Shown here piece by piece: positions 43,925 to 54,524 of a DNA stretch of 64,000 bases (the first letter of the stretch is position 1; each line of letters starts with the position of its first letter). A model generated the notes under the pieces. It was given only the letters and a program-made list of their open reading frames with translations, made no database searches and was not told the DNA's origin. The DNA comes from Gliomastix tumulicola (lineage: Eukaryota > Ascomycota > Sordariomycetes > Hypocreales > Bionectriaceae): contig BCHX01000005.1 of the NCBI GenBank assembly GCA_001599755.1, positions 1,273,922 to 1,337,921 on the forward strand, read 5' to 3'. The translations under genes were made by a program, and so were the position numbers.

Positions 43925-44402
43925 GGGATGATGGCTCGCAGTCGGCCCGCGGAAAGCGCAAATCGAGAGGCAGGGATCTCATGGACATTGAAGGATCGGA
44001 TGACGATGGCTCCGATGGCATGGCCAACATCTCAACGGAATACACGAAGATTCATAGTGACACCCAACCTCTTCACTTGTGTTGAGACCAAGGACAGCAA
44101 GGCCCTGATCATCAAACCCCTCACCCAACGCACTGTCATGCAACGACCGACCTTCACGTCTTTCCCGCAGCCACCAGTCCTCGTCTGCCGATAACATGTC
44201 CATGATCCAGACCTACTTCTTCCACGATCAATGGTAGCAAGTCCTTTGCCTACAGTCCCCTCTTTCTCCCCCTTCACTCGTCAACTCTATGGTGGTCTGA
44301 GGTAGAGCGCTCCCAGAATGCTTTCGAAGCAGCACACGACAAGACTATAGAAAAGCTGCGTCTCGAGGCACGGCATTTGGCTACCTTTAGAGCACTAAAT
44401 CT

Positions 44403-44636
44403 ATCCAGCTTTCGCCGGAGGGCAGACTATATCTTAATACCCGGCGGGGGTCCTCCAACACAGAGGCAAGCGAGTCCATCGAGGAAGGGGTCCTTGGCTC
44501 CATCCTCCAAGGCTTGTTCAGCCTGCACGATAACAAAAGAGTCGAGGTCCAGCTAACGGTGGGGGAGGCCGTCACAGCTGCCGTCGCTCGCTGGCAGTCA
44601 GATTTTGTTAAGCTGACCATGGATGTGGACGTGGAT
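44403..44636 (+). pseudogene. ECM29-like protein fragment
   Basis: A stretch of 78 open codons reads EEGVLGSILQGLFSLHDNKR, then VEVQLTVGEAVTAAVARWQS, then DFVKLTMDVD. The order of a helical repeat, VQ-x-x-VGEA, AAVARW-x-S and LT-x-DV resembles the HEAT-repeat middle of fungal ECM29, the proteasome adaptor and scaffold. That protein is over 1,700 residues long and nothing else of it is visible, apart from a possible EKLRLEARHLATFRALN piece just before. So this is at best a gene fragment. I assign it from remembered family features; a database search would decide. Confidence 0.4.
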
Positions 44637-44934
44637 TCATATCCATTCCAACCTTGTGTTGCCCTCGTCCGCTGTGCCTTAGTACCCTGAGCCGTTTCGT
44701 AGACGTCAGGTCCAAAGGCCAGAAGCTGGCCATGAACGAACTGAAGAAACGTCGAGAGCGGCGCAATGGCGACCTACATCAAGGGCTCGTGCCCAGCATT
44801 GCGGATATGGACGGCCGAAGCCTGCCAAGGACATCAGCACCCAGATGCTGGCTGCCGCCAGCCAGTCTTGGGTAAGTTCTAGATCCCCCTCCCTTCTTTG
44901 CTTTGCATCCCGCTTTCTAACGGACATCATCTAG

Positions 44935-45656
44935 CCGGCATCAGCCACATCCGCCTCCGGGACCTCGAGAAGGTCGTCTCGTTCAAGGGGATCGCGGCGC
45001 CGGACGAGGAGTCGGATTCGGACGAGACGGAGCCCAGGGCGACCGAGGCCTGGGCAACGGATAAGCCCTTCGAGGAGGCGAGCCCGCGCAAGAAGAGCGC
45101 GGAACGAGCTCCAGGGTTGCCTTCCAAGCACCCTCGAGACCATGCACGAGGATCGAGTCAAATTCACTCGCTCGGGGAATCTGTGAATGTCACGATACAC
45201 AACCAAGCACACGTTCTGGGCTGTCACAGGTTCCCCGAGCGACGCCTGTGGCGGCCGCAATTCACGCCTGAAGTTACGCTCGGGCGGCCCCGACGAGCAG
45301 GTCATCCACGGACCTGTGGCGTCGGGCCGCCCGAGGGCGTCGGGGCGTCCCCAGCACTACACACGGCGTGCCAGGGGGGCGCCCTGATGTTTGCCGGGCT
45401 AAGCCACCTTTCGTCACGTTGGTGGCCAACGGGACGCTTCTCATCTCGCACTCCTCGCCGTCGACACACGCAACCACGCCAACGCGCCCTCGCCTCACCT
45501 TCAATTTTGGCATTGTGCATCTCAGAGGGCGTACGCGAACTCCTCGTGAATCTTTTCTTCACCAAAGCTCGCATCACCGGGGGAACGGAGAGGGGGAAAG
45601 CAGATATGCCTAGCGACGTGCATTATTGTAGACACCATTGGATAGCAAGGCCCTGA
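44935..45656 (+). pseudogene. Exon-like open stretch with an intact upstream intron, family unknown
   Basis: A canonical intron (GTAAGT at 44872, CTAAC branch, TAG ending 44934) is followed by 240 open codons. The first 60 have near-total G/C third positions and read GISHIRLRDLEKVVSFKGIA then an acidic run (DEESDSDETEP) and RKKSAERAP, which looks like real nuclear-protein coding sequence. Further on the bias fades and Arg/Pro-rich text suggests the frame is no longer the true one. Upstream exon text (ATYIKGSCPALRIWTAEACQ) joins in phase. No start, no domain and no clear end can be given; a truncated or dead gene is most likely. Confidence 0.35.
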
Positions 45657-47241
45657 TTGCCAATCATACTATATTACCATAATCAGTACATATCTCAGTG
45701 ATAGGCAAGCAGCGACTGGGTCTTCCCAAGTCTGGTCTCTGCGTGATCCCCTTTCTATTGTCCCTCAGTCTCCCCTACTTTGCCTTTTTTTCTGCTTTTC
45801 TTCTACCGAAGTAGCCCCTCCTATACCTGTACAGCCCAGGATCTTTGCTTGTTCATGATGTTGTGCTTTTTCTTGACTTGGCGATGACTGACACGGCAGA
45901 TTTGCGAGATCTCTCTGGCCTCATGTCTCTCGCTGGTCGTTGCAGGTGGGGTTTGAGAAATTCGTGAGCTGGTTCTGGCCTGAAAATCCCACAGGCACGG
46001 TATAGGGTAGGGAAACCGCCCAGAAAACGCACCTCGGCCAGACAGGGAAGGAACATCTCATGGCGCCTTCCCTAACATCTCCCAAGGACATTTTTTGTGC
46101 TTGACTAAGATTGGTCACCTGATCTTTCTATCGTCTCCTTGTATCTCCCAAAGACAAAGAGGCATATCCCCAAACTCGCCGGAGCATCCAATCGCAGACC
46201 GAATCATTATCGCACACGTCTTTACCGTATGCCTCTGCCGATGGCTCCCTCGAGCCATCGTGAATCCCACGACCCTCTTTCCGGTAGGTCGTGACCCAGA
46301 GCTAGCTGAACAAAGTCAAGGCAGGGTTCGACGCTTGGGCGAAAGTCCTCTGATATCCGCGCTCTGACCCAATAGATCATCCCGGTGCCAGCTGGCTGTT
46401 CCTAGCTGCCCTAGATATAGCGTGGCAAAGATATGGGGATAAACGCTCTCGAGGCCCTTGATTGAGTCTTTGGAATCGTTCAAGATGCCCAAGGCGCATG
46501 CAAAGTGGTGGAGGCCAGGGATGTCTTTGTCGTCTTCCGACCTACCTGGAGTGAGAGCTGTCTCGGAGCTGTAGGTTGATGCCTGTCGGTTCGGGGGGGA
46601 ACTCCCACAAGATGGCGGCGGCGAGGCGAGTGGTCGGTATGTGGGGGATGAATAACGCGGCCCTGTTGCTGGCAGGCTTTTCCAAATGGCGAGAACTATG
46701 AGAACAGTGGCATTGGCTAGGGTGCGCGGCAGCGGCCCGAGCCCCGTCTGCTTCCCACTCTGTGAAGAGTGAACGGGCTGCTCAGTCCACTAGGCGCGGG
46801 AACTCGCTTTCTTTTGGTCCCAGGTACCTGGGCTGTCACCGCCATGGGCGCGCGAATGGGAAGAGCGGATGTTGGGGTTTGTTGATTGCTGGCCTTTTCT
46901 CGAGTCCTGCACAAATCTCCGAGAAAGGCCCCAAACCCAGACACACAAACGTTGCTGGTTCAAAAATCGGATGTATCTGAAGCCCATGGGCTTTGAAGCT
47001 CTGAACGCAACCCCAGGCCTTGGACTCAGAGAGCTCGGAAGCATGGGGGTTATCCCTCGCTGCGGTGATGGGCTCGTGGACTTGCTTTTGGGCGGTATAA
47101 TGTTCTCTAAGGCACTGGGGGCCCTTGCCTTGGACCTGGAGCTTTGTGAGCTCCGCGATTGATGGCTATTCTATTAGCGATGGTAGGAGTGTAGTATGGT
47201 CGCCCGGATAAGTAAGTTAGTTAGGCGGTATTAGTGGCTCT
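45657..47241. other. Gene-free stretch with one hairpin
   Basis: No gene seen. At 46874-46938 two arms (GGCCTTTTCTCG and CGAGAAAGGCC) pair across a 17-nt loop, with an outer GGGTTTG/CAAACCC pair separated by an uneven bulge. Confidence 0.45.
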
Positions 47242-47451
47242 ATGGAAACATATGTGCATAAGGATCGCCTGTGCTTCCGTTACAAGGATGGGGATAGTAA
47301 GACCATTGAAGTGAAGACTACAAATGAGCAGTGGAAGGAGAATACACTGGAGGATGGAACGGAATATTACTATTGGAAAGACCCCCAGTCCGGCCTGGCT
47401 TTTACTACCTATGAGCTTGCAAGTGGAGAGAAGAAGTATCGCAAGCGGTAG
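47242..47451 (+). CDS. Possible small protein or last exon, 69 aa, unknown
   Basis: ATG at 47242 to TAG at 47449-47451. The product (METYVHKDRLCFRYKDGDSK.. ending YELASGEKKYRKR) is charged, with alternating beta-like strands and a WKDPQSGLAFTTYEL core, and has no signal peptide. Base composition is more A/T-rich than in the sure genes of the window. It may be a small gene, the last exon of something lost, or a remnant. No family recognised. Confidence 0.3.
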   Translation: METYVHKDRLCFRYKDGDSKTIEVKTTNEQWKENTLEDGTEYYYWKDPQSGLAFTTYELASGEKKYRKR

Positions 47452-47778
47452 ATCGGGGGGCTACGGCATGCCGGCCAATGTTACCTCCCTTCTTATTTCC
47501 TCTGTCGTTCTGTCGTTTTTCTTCAGTTGTTTCGTGCATATTGATTATTAGGGTCATTTTTGAATTCTTATGAGCGAGAGCCACAGTATGAGCAGTATGA
47601 AATATGTAAAATAGCAGCCGCCATCCGCACAGTACGACGCCACTCGAAATGATTAATATTAGACCCACCTGTGTTAGGCGGTCAGAATAAGGGCATCTTT
47701 TATTTGCCCATTTGCCACCCCTTTCCTTCTTTTCCCCTCTCGCCACACCTGTTGCACCAACCATCTCTTCTAGTAGCG
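47452..47778. other. Intergenic / upstream region of the 47779 gene
   Basis: No gene seen; the last 100 nt are C/T-rich and look like a leader. Confidence 0.4.
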
Positions 47779-49674
47779 ATGCCTTCTAGTATCCACGACT
47801 CGGAAAGCGCAAGCAGCAGTGCCATGTCTTCACGGACTGATGCCGACTGTGGCGCTGTCACGCCATCCGCGGATGACCTCGGACGAACGCTCGCCAACAG
47901 CGCTGCGTACTGGGGTGCGCTAGCTGAGGAAAGTCGCTCGACTCGGATGAAGCACGATACTGTTCGACTTGCTCATCTCTTGCGCAAAGCTCCCGCATTA
48001 CCGGACGATCTGGCCAATGTTCGGGTCATCCGCGGCTATGCCTCTTGGAAGCTCATCTCACCTGGTTGCACCACTATCCTTTCCTCCCGGACTGGGGAGA
48101 AGCGGTGTTGGGATTTGCAGCTACCGGATGGCCCTACATTCTACTCTCTGGCTGGGCGGTACGATCAGTTCGCATTTGAAAACACGAATCTCAACGGCGT
48201 GTCCTTGCTATTCTTGGGGTGGGCCTACATTCTCTCTGCGGCCCTTCTAGAGAGGCAAGGTCTCGAGTGGGAGTACGTTGGCTTGCCAATCCCCAAAGGG
48301 GGACAGCTAGCTTCCTCACTACGCCAGAACGACTCAGATGTACATGTTTACCTTGGGGAAGTCACGGCCGAGGAATTGCGCTGGTGGAAGGCTTTGGTCG
48401 CTCCGGGGAGAGGATGGCGTCCTGTTGAGTCCCCGCACTCCATACCTCCGTGGACTGTCGCCCGTGTAGGGACGACGTATGTCAAATTTACGGCTCAAGT
48501 CGTGGGGAGCGGCAATGCTAGGGATTGCAAGCCATCGTCCAGCCGTCAGGCTTGTGTATATCTCTCCAGGTTCGTGTCGGCATACGATCTACGCGGACAG
48601 TCTTTGCTCGCGCTTGCAATGGTCCTATCGCTCCCCCTTCACAACCAGATGCATAACCATCCGAGTCGTCCCATCGAATTATCTAGGCCATCATCCTTCA
48701 TGGAATCGGCTAGAACACTGCCGCCAACGCCGGACATGCACGAGTATGATAACCTATCATATTACATGTCCCTCAGCTCTAACCCGCGGTTCATATCGTC
48801 GGCGCTCTGGGGGATATTTTGGGAACCAAATATTCCCTGCAACCTCGTCAGTGCATGGTACCAGCCGATTATTGAGGTCATCCAGCCTCTCGCGGAGAGT
48901 GGCAATGCAGAAGCGCTAGCTCATCTATTTGCTCAACGGTGTCCTAGCATTGCGCCGTTATGGTATGGCGTGTTGGGATGCGGCCGCACCAAAATCTTTG
49001 ATTCCATCATCCAGTTCCTACAGACTCTAGTCCTGCCCGTCCCGAATAGGCCGATGCCTGACATTGCGGCCTGGACTGGGTCTTCTCAGTCGTTCATGGA
49101 TGTCAGCGGCTCTGGCCCGTATCTTCTTCAAGGGGGGCAAGTGGTGGCCCGGGAAGACGTGTGGCGTCTACGGCATGAATGTCACAGCGAGGAGCCGGAG
49201 GCAGGGTTCTTCAGCAGCTCCCCCCTGTGCCCCTGGCCACCCTTTGGAACCATGCTTGCCACTGAGACGGAAGTACATGTGCGCGCACATCTACAATGCA
49301 CAAGACACGAATGGGCATACGGCAGCTGGACCTGGGCAATCGATGGCCGAGAAGATATAGACGAGGGATTTCACGCGAGCACGGACGCCACAATCCCTCA
49401 AAGTCAACCTATCCGGTCATCCGTCCCAACACAGCATCCTATACCGCGGCTGAGCAAGAATAATATTGCTTCTGAGCAAGCCACGCGCGACATATTCCGG
49501 TGGGCAGCTACGCAAATGGAGCCGTCGGGTAAAATGATCTACAAACACCCCTGGGTTGGGGCGATTCAGGACCAGTCTTGGGACGAGGAATTGTGTAACG
49601 AAGCCGGGCCTACTACCACACCAGCGAAGGGGTATTCGCAGAGAGTGCAGGACTGGCTAGAAAAAGCAACTTGA
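47779..49674 (+). CDS. Uncharacterised fungal protein, 631 aa, intronless
   Basis: ATG chosen at 47779 (MPSSIHDSESASSSAMSSRT); the frame is open further upstream but only from a non-ATG codon. The N-terminus is Ser-rich and disordered. The body has Trp-rich blocks (AAYWGALAEESRSTRMKHDT, GWAYILSAALLERQGLEWEY, ELRWWKALVAPGRGW, ALWGIFWEPNIPCNLVSAWY) and no membrane helix or signal peptide. A well-conserved-looking C-terminal part carries CTRHEWAYGSWTWAIDGRED and DIFRWAATQMEPSG. I recognise no domain of known function; it resembles a widespread family of large fungal hypothetical proteins. Codon use is less G/C-biased than in the other genes, consistent with lower expression or later arrival. It lies 1.36 kb before the carboxylic acid reductase on the same strand. 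Confidence 0.7.
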   Translation: MPSSIHDSESASSSAMSSRTDADCGAVTPSADDLGRTLANSAAYWGALAEESRSTRMKHDTVRLAHLLRKAPALPDDLANVRVIRGYASWKLISPGCTTILSSRTGEKRCWDLQLPDGPTFYSLAGRYDQFAFENTNLNGVSLLFLGWAYILSAALLERQGLEWEYVGLPIPKGGQLASSLRQNDSDVHVYLGEVTAEELRWWKALVAPGRGWRPVESPHSIPPWTVARVGTTYVKFTAQVVGSGNARDCKPSSSRQACVYLSRFVSAYDLRGQSLLALAMVLSLPLHNQMHNHPSRPIELSRPSSFMESARTLPPTPDMHEYDNLSYYMSLSSNPRFISSALWGIFWEPNIPCNLVSAWYQPIIEVIQPLAESGNAEALAHLFAQRCPSIAPLWYGVLGCGRTKIFDSIIQFLQTLVLPVPNRPMPDIAAWTGSSQSFMDVSGSGPYLLQGGQVVAREDVWRLRHECHSEEPEAGFFSSSPLCPWPPFGTMLATETEVHVRAHLQCTRHEWAYGSWTWAIDGREDIDEGFHASTDATIPQSQPIRSSVPTQHPIPRLSKNNIASEQATRDIFRWAATQMEPSGKMIYKHPWVGAIQDQSWDEELCNEAGPTTTPAKGYSQRVQDWLEKAT

Positions 49675-51035
49675 TGAGTTGCATCTTCCGATTTCTCAAC
49701 ACCGGGCTTACACGTGGCGCACGCGCGACTGTTTTAGATTGCTCTATGGCGTCGATGAGGAGAAGAATGGACGAGGGGAACTGGACACGGTCGCAACGGT
49801 TCAATAAAACTCACGCGATCATACGACAATTGCGTTCTGAGGCCCTAGAGCTAGTACTTAACACTGGTAAGCTCGGTAGATGTAATGTTGAGACGTCTCT
49901 TGCCTGTGATATAGAATGTTGCTTTGCACAGTATGCACACGAGAAAGCTGAATATATATTCACGCAGAAAGGAATGTCATGCAGAAATCGGTAGACAACG
50001 ATTAAATCTGGGTGAGCAAAAGAGAACGCTAGCGGACTAAAGGGGGGCAGCCAACGATTCAACGTCTCAGGCAGCCAGCGACGGAAAATCATTGCAGTTC
50101 ATGATCTCCCCGACGTTGAGGCCAAACACGCTTCGAATCGCTATGTGGGATTGGCGCTTTTTTTTTCTCCTTCCTCTCTTCCTCGTATGTCTCTTCTCTA
50201 ATTGTTTCACCCTGCGTGTGCGCCGCCCAAGGCAAAGATCTCACGCACCATATCGCCCACGTCTCGGTTGCCGCCGCGGGTCGCTACGCCCAGGAAAAAC
50301 CTTTAACCGGGACCCCCTTTACTGTGCTCTTGAGTCTTGCCGACGAAGGTGTACCCGCAGGCAAGCATCGTCACCCCTAACCAGGCCCAGCAGGCATCTC
50401 TACGTACAGCAAGGGCAATCACGCTACAAGGCGGCTACTACTTTAGCACCCGCTTCCATAGCATCGCACCAGAATCCGCTCGCTCCTTCAGGGTCTAGCC
50501 TCCCCCGGCGCCAGCGTCGGCGTCTCAAACAGCGTCGGAGAGGATTCATCATCCGACGACTCCGGCGGGTGATCTACCTCAGCTAGACCGTCGTCGTCGC
50601 ATCGCTTCCCAGGGGCAAGGCGTCTCGGCGAGCAGCGTAAAGCCCAGGCACTGACCCACCGCCGTGCAACTATCCCGCTCTTTTCCTCCTCCGTTCCCGC
50701 CCGCTACTGAGAGATGCCAGCTGAAAGGGAAGATCCGCTGACGCCTATTGGCTACAGGCCTAAGACGACCGGACCACACTGCAGCTGTGCACGGCATGTC
50801 TCGGACTCCCTCTGATCTAGGGGCTTTCGTACGCTTAGACGATGTAACGATGCGCGAAAAAGCTATCGATGACGAACAAGACTCCTGCCTGCTCTGCATG
50901 CATGGAAAATTTGAAGGTGGGCGGTTTCCTTCCTCCATCTTTATTCTAGATATTATCTACTGACCAACGTGCAGTCTTGTATTGTATCCTCGTGCAAGAC
51001 AGCGGGATAGCTCCCTACTTCCAGTCTAATCCGCA
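49675..51035. other. Spacer before the A-T-R reductase, with possible remnants
   Basis: No intact gene. At 50790-50930 one frame reads AVHGMSRTPSDLGAFVRLDD and on, and at 50230-50350 another reads HVSAAAGRYAQEK-like text. Both are short, broken and unassigned. Confidence 0.4.
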
Positions 51036-54000
51036 ATGCAGCCAATCGAGGTTGTTGTGGCGCCGCCCGGAGATCTCGGGCGGCGCCTCCTGCCGAACGT
51101 CATCGACGAGATTGCATCGACAGACCCTGAAAGAGTTATCTACTCCTACACTCGGACTAAGTATCCCGCGGACGGATTTCGCGACGTCACAGTCAAGGCC
51201 CTCTCTCGTGCCATCGACCGCTGCGCATGGCACCTCACCGAGCAGCTTGGCCCGCCCGAGGAGGCTTTCCCAACAATCGCGTACATGGGCCCCCAAGATG
51301 TCGTCTACACGATACTCATCATGGCCTCCGTCAAGGCGGGGTACAAGGTTCTTCTCACTTCCCTGCGGAACACCATGGAAGCCCATTTGCACCTCATGGA
51401 AGCAACGAACTGCCAGACGTTTGCCATGCCTCCTGGCTATCCCCTCCCTATCGTCAAGCAAATCCTCGCTGCCAGACCGATGAGAGTTCTCGATATCCCA
51501 GGGCCAGATTACTGGCTTGCTGATGACTTCGAGGGAACAGACAAGCCATTTGCTTATCAGAAGACTTACGACGATGCACGAACTGAGCCCTTGTGCGTCC
51601 TGCATACATCTGGGTCAACGGGCATGCCAAAGCCCATCGTTCAAACGCACGGTTGTGCCTCAGCCGTTGATGCCTACTCTGCCCTTCCAGCCATCGGCCT
51701 GGAACCGGCCTATCCGACTACTTGCAAGGGACGCCGCGTTTACCTGGGCTTTCCCCTCTTTCACGCCGCGGGGATAGCGAACTTCATCTCAGGCCCTGTT
51801 TTCGTTGGCTACACATCTGTTCTTGGAGCCTACCCGCCCTCGCCCGACGTTGCAAACGGCATCCACGTCTACGGCAACGTTCAAGAATCCTGCCTCCCAC
51901 CAACAACTCTAGTCGACTTATCAAAGGACCCCGAGCATCTGGAGAATCTTTCTCGAGTCAAGCGCATCATGACTGGAGGCGGCCCACTACCCAAAGCAGT
52001 TGGGACCTTGATCTCCACGAAGACAAATATTCTGAACTGCATCGGGACAACAGAGTGCAGCCAACTGCCTGTCCAGGACTGCCCCGAGGACTGGGAGTAT
52101 ATCAAACTGAGTCCCTGTCTGGGTCATACCTACCGGCACGTCTCGGAAGATCTTTACGAGCATGTCATAGTGCGACAGCCACACCTAGAGGCTTACCAGG
52201 GTGTATTTCGGACATTTCCTGACCTCTGGGAGTGGCCTATGAAAGACCTATACTCGCCACACCCTACGAACAAAGACCTATGGTTGTACAAGGGTCGCAT
52301 TGACGACATCATTGTGTTTTCAACAGGAGAAAAGCTGAACCCTCTCGACATGGAAGCCATCATCTCTGCTCATCCAGCCGTTAGTGCTTGCCTGGTCAGC
52401 GGCCTCGGACGCTTCCAGTCGTCACTACTGATCGAGGCTGCCACTCCACCATCCACCGAGGAAGAACGACAACAACTGATCGACGAAGTTTGGCCAACAA
52501 TCAAAGAAGCCAACGCTGCCAGCCCATCACACGGGCGGATACACCGCAACATGGTCATGGTGGCTGCTGCAGACAGGCCATTCTTGAGGGCTGGCAAGGG
52601 GACGGTGCAACGCAAGCTAACGCTTAGTATCTATGAGAAAGAACTGAACGATCTTTATATTGCCAGCGAAGGGCAGTCAAACGGAAAAGGGACAAATGCA
52701 GTACAAACGAACGGCACAATGAACGGTCACCATATCAAGGAACAGAGTGTTGAGGAGGTCGTTAGGGAAATTGTTTCTACGGCCACAGACATGAACGTGG
52801 AAGACATTGACTCTCAAGCAGATCTCTTCGGACTCGGCCTGGACTCTCTCCAAGTCACCGTCATCACTCGACGTATCAACGATCTCCTATCAACCAGAGG
52901 CGTGCAACCGACAGCAACAATCAGAACTGTGTATGCCAACCCGACTGTAACAGCCCTCATTAATGCAGTATCAGTACTACTGGGAGAGGAAAATTCCAAC
53001 GGAGCGTCAGTCACGCCGAGCGATACAGATAAAATGGAGAAGCTGTTACTGGGTGCTACAAAAGAGATGCCAATCTCTGGCCGACAGCCTACAACTAGAG
53101 CCCCTGATAGCCTGACCGTTCTTCTTACGGGCGGCACAGGAGGCTTAGGCTCCTATGTCCTGGACTGCTTGATAAACGACCATCGATTCTCCCAGATCTA
53201 CTGCCTCAACCGTGGCCCCGACAGCCTTCAGCGACAGCAAAGAGCCCAAGCATCCCGCAACTTGCAGGACCTGGATCCCGCCAGAGTCACCTGCTTGAAC
53301 GGAGATATCACGCAACCGCATTTTGGCCTGCCGCGATCGGAATACGCAAAACTCATCGCAGAAGTCACCGACGTGATTCACAGTGCCTGGGAAGTGGACT
53401 TCAATCTCTCCCTGGACTCGTTCCACGGGCATATCCAGGGTGCACGTCGTCTTGTCGACTTCAGCTCACATTCTCGGTTCGGAGCACACATCTTCTTCAT
53501 CTCGAGTATCGGTTCTGTCAGTGGTCTCGAGGGCATCGTGGAAGAAAACGTACACACGGGATGGGATGTTCCGCTCGCCATGGGATACGGACAATCGAAG
53601 TTCGTGGCAGAGAGGATCCTCGATGTCGCCGCCACCGAGTCCCATGTGCCTGCTACAGTCTGCCGGGTAGGTCAGATTGCTGGTCCGACTGGCTCCTCTG
53701 GCATGTGGCCGAAGAAAGAATGGCTCCCGTCTCTGATTGCTAGCTCCAAACGCCTCGGTGTCCTGCCAGACTCTCTTGGCCTCAACAACTGGCTAGACTG
53801 GGTGCCTGTCGACATTGTGGCGCAGAGCATCGTCAACAACATCGCCGAGAGGAGTCCTGCAGTAGAAGGCGAGGGTGCGAGAGTGTGCCACATCTCAAAC
53901 CCGGGAACTACCACATGGACTGACCTAGTCGACGTCGTTGCCAGCCAACTCGGCCCGGAGGTCAAGATCGTCACACTGAAAGCCTGGGTCGACGTTCTGC

Positions 54001-54203
54001 AAGAGAGCGTTACCAGAGGAGACGATCCCACGGAAGTCCCTGCTGTCAAGCTGTACGACTTCTTCGCCGATCTCGCGAGCTCGGAACGCAAAGCGACACG
54101 ACTGGCGAGCAATAGTGCTGTCAATGCTTGGCAGGCTATGCTCAGCTTGAAGGTCGTCCAGAAGGAGTGGATGGAGAACTGGATGAGACAATGGGCGTTT
54201 TGA
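51036..54203 (+). CDS. NRPS-like carboxylic acid reductase (A-T-R), 1055 aa
   Basis: Intronless, ATG at 51036. It should activate an aryl or alkyl carboxylic acid with ATP, load it on a phosphopantetheine arm and release it as an aldehyde with NADPH. The adenylation domain (about 15-545) has the P-loop LHTSGSTGMPKPI (residues 189-201), GTTECSQLP at 337-345 and LWLYKGRIDDIIVFSTGEKL. The carrier domain has LFGLGLDSLQ with Ser604 as the pantetheine site. The reductase domain (about 690-1055) has LLTGGTGGLG at 696-705 and the catalytic YGQSK (Tyr851, Lys855). There is no condensation domain, so it makes no peptide bond. Length and order are those of the fungal family typed by aryl-acid reductases; the substrate is unknown. 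Neighbours: an unknown protein upstream and a convergent DUF7730 gene. Confidence 0.93.
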   Translation: MQPIEVVVAPPGDLGRRLLPNVIDEIASTDPERVIYSYTRTKYPADGFRDVTVKALSRAIDRCAWHLTEQLGPPEEAFPTIAYMGPQDVVYTILIMASVKAGYKVLLTSLRNTMEAHLHLMEATNCQTFAMPPGYPLPIVKQILAARPMRVLDIPGPDYWLADDFEGTDKPFAYQKTYDDARTEPLCVLHTSGSTGMPKPIVQTHGCASAVDAYSALPAIGLEPAYPTTCKGRRVYLGFPLFHAAGIANFISGPVFVGYTSVLGAYPPSPDVANGIHVYGNVQESCLPPTTLVDLSKDPEHLENLSRVKRIMTGGGPLPKAVGTLISTKTNILNCIGTTECSQLPVQDCPEDWEYIKLSPCLGHTYRHVSEDLYEHVIVRQPHLEAYQGVFRTFPDLWEWPMKDLYSPHPTNKDLWLYKGRIDDIIVFSTGEKLNPLDMEAIISAHPAVSACLVSGLGRFQSSLLIEAATPPSTEEERQQLIDEVWPTIKEANAASPSHGRIHRNMVMVAAADRPFLRAGKGTVQRKLTLSIYEKELNDLYIASEGQSNGKGTNAVQTNGTMNGHHIKEQSVEEVVREIVSTATDMNVEDIDSQADLFGLGLDSLQVTVITRRINDLLSTRGVQPTATIRTVYANPTVTALINAVSVLLGEENSNGASVTPSDTDKMEKLLLGATKEMPISGRQPTTRAPDSLTVLLTGGTGGLGSYVLDCLINDHRFSQIYCLNRGPDSLQRQQRAQASRNLQDLDPARVTCLNGDITQPHFGLPRSEYAKLIAEVTDVIHSAWEVDFNLSLDSFHGHIQGARRLVDFSSHSRFGAHIFFISSIGSVSGLEGIVEENVHTGWDVPLAMGYGQSKFVAERILDVAATESHVPATVCRVGQIAGPTGSSGMWPKKEWLPSLIASSKRLGVLPDSLGLNNWLDWVPVDIVAQSIVNNIAERSPAVEGEGARVCHISNPGTTTWTDLVDVVASQLGPEVKIVTLKAWVDVLQESVTRGDDPTEVPAVKLYDFFADLASSERKATRLASNSAVNAWQAMLSLKVVQKEWMENWMRQWAF

Positions 54204-54524
54204 GAAAAGGACATGGGCCACACAGTGGCCAGACATATGACTCCTCCAGCAGAGCGGTAAGTATCAATCTTTCACTACGTGCATAACTACGTCATTTTCA
54301 AAGAGTCTAGGGCTGACGATGCTGTAGATCGAGTCGATAAAGGCGCATCTGGCGCGTTCGCCCGACTCATAGCCTGCGATCAATCATTCGTTGATATTAA
54401 CTTCCAACGCATCGCTAATAATCGATATCTCGCTCGCTCGCTCGTCAAGCACAGCCTCGAAAAGAATCATGCGAGCCCCTGGAATGAAGCTTATCTAAGT
54501 CCTGTCCGTGAACGCCCAGTCGTC

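Noticed and set aside
44371..44391. 21-nt near match (one mismatch) on the minus strand to the 28S rRNA site CTCTTAAGGTAGCC, the target of R2 elements
   Set aside because: It would fit an rDNA origin of this block together with the 18S scrap, but neither flank continues as 28S and the plus strand reads as protein-like text. Probably coincidence; alignment of 40.7-44.5 kb with the genome's own rDNA unit would settle it.
50092..50586. 164-codon Arg-rich frame before the A-T-R reductase
   Set aside because: Composition of non-coding C/G-rich DNA, and competing frames have equally good text; no intron or motif.
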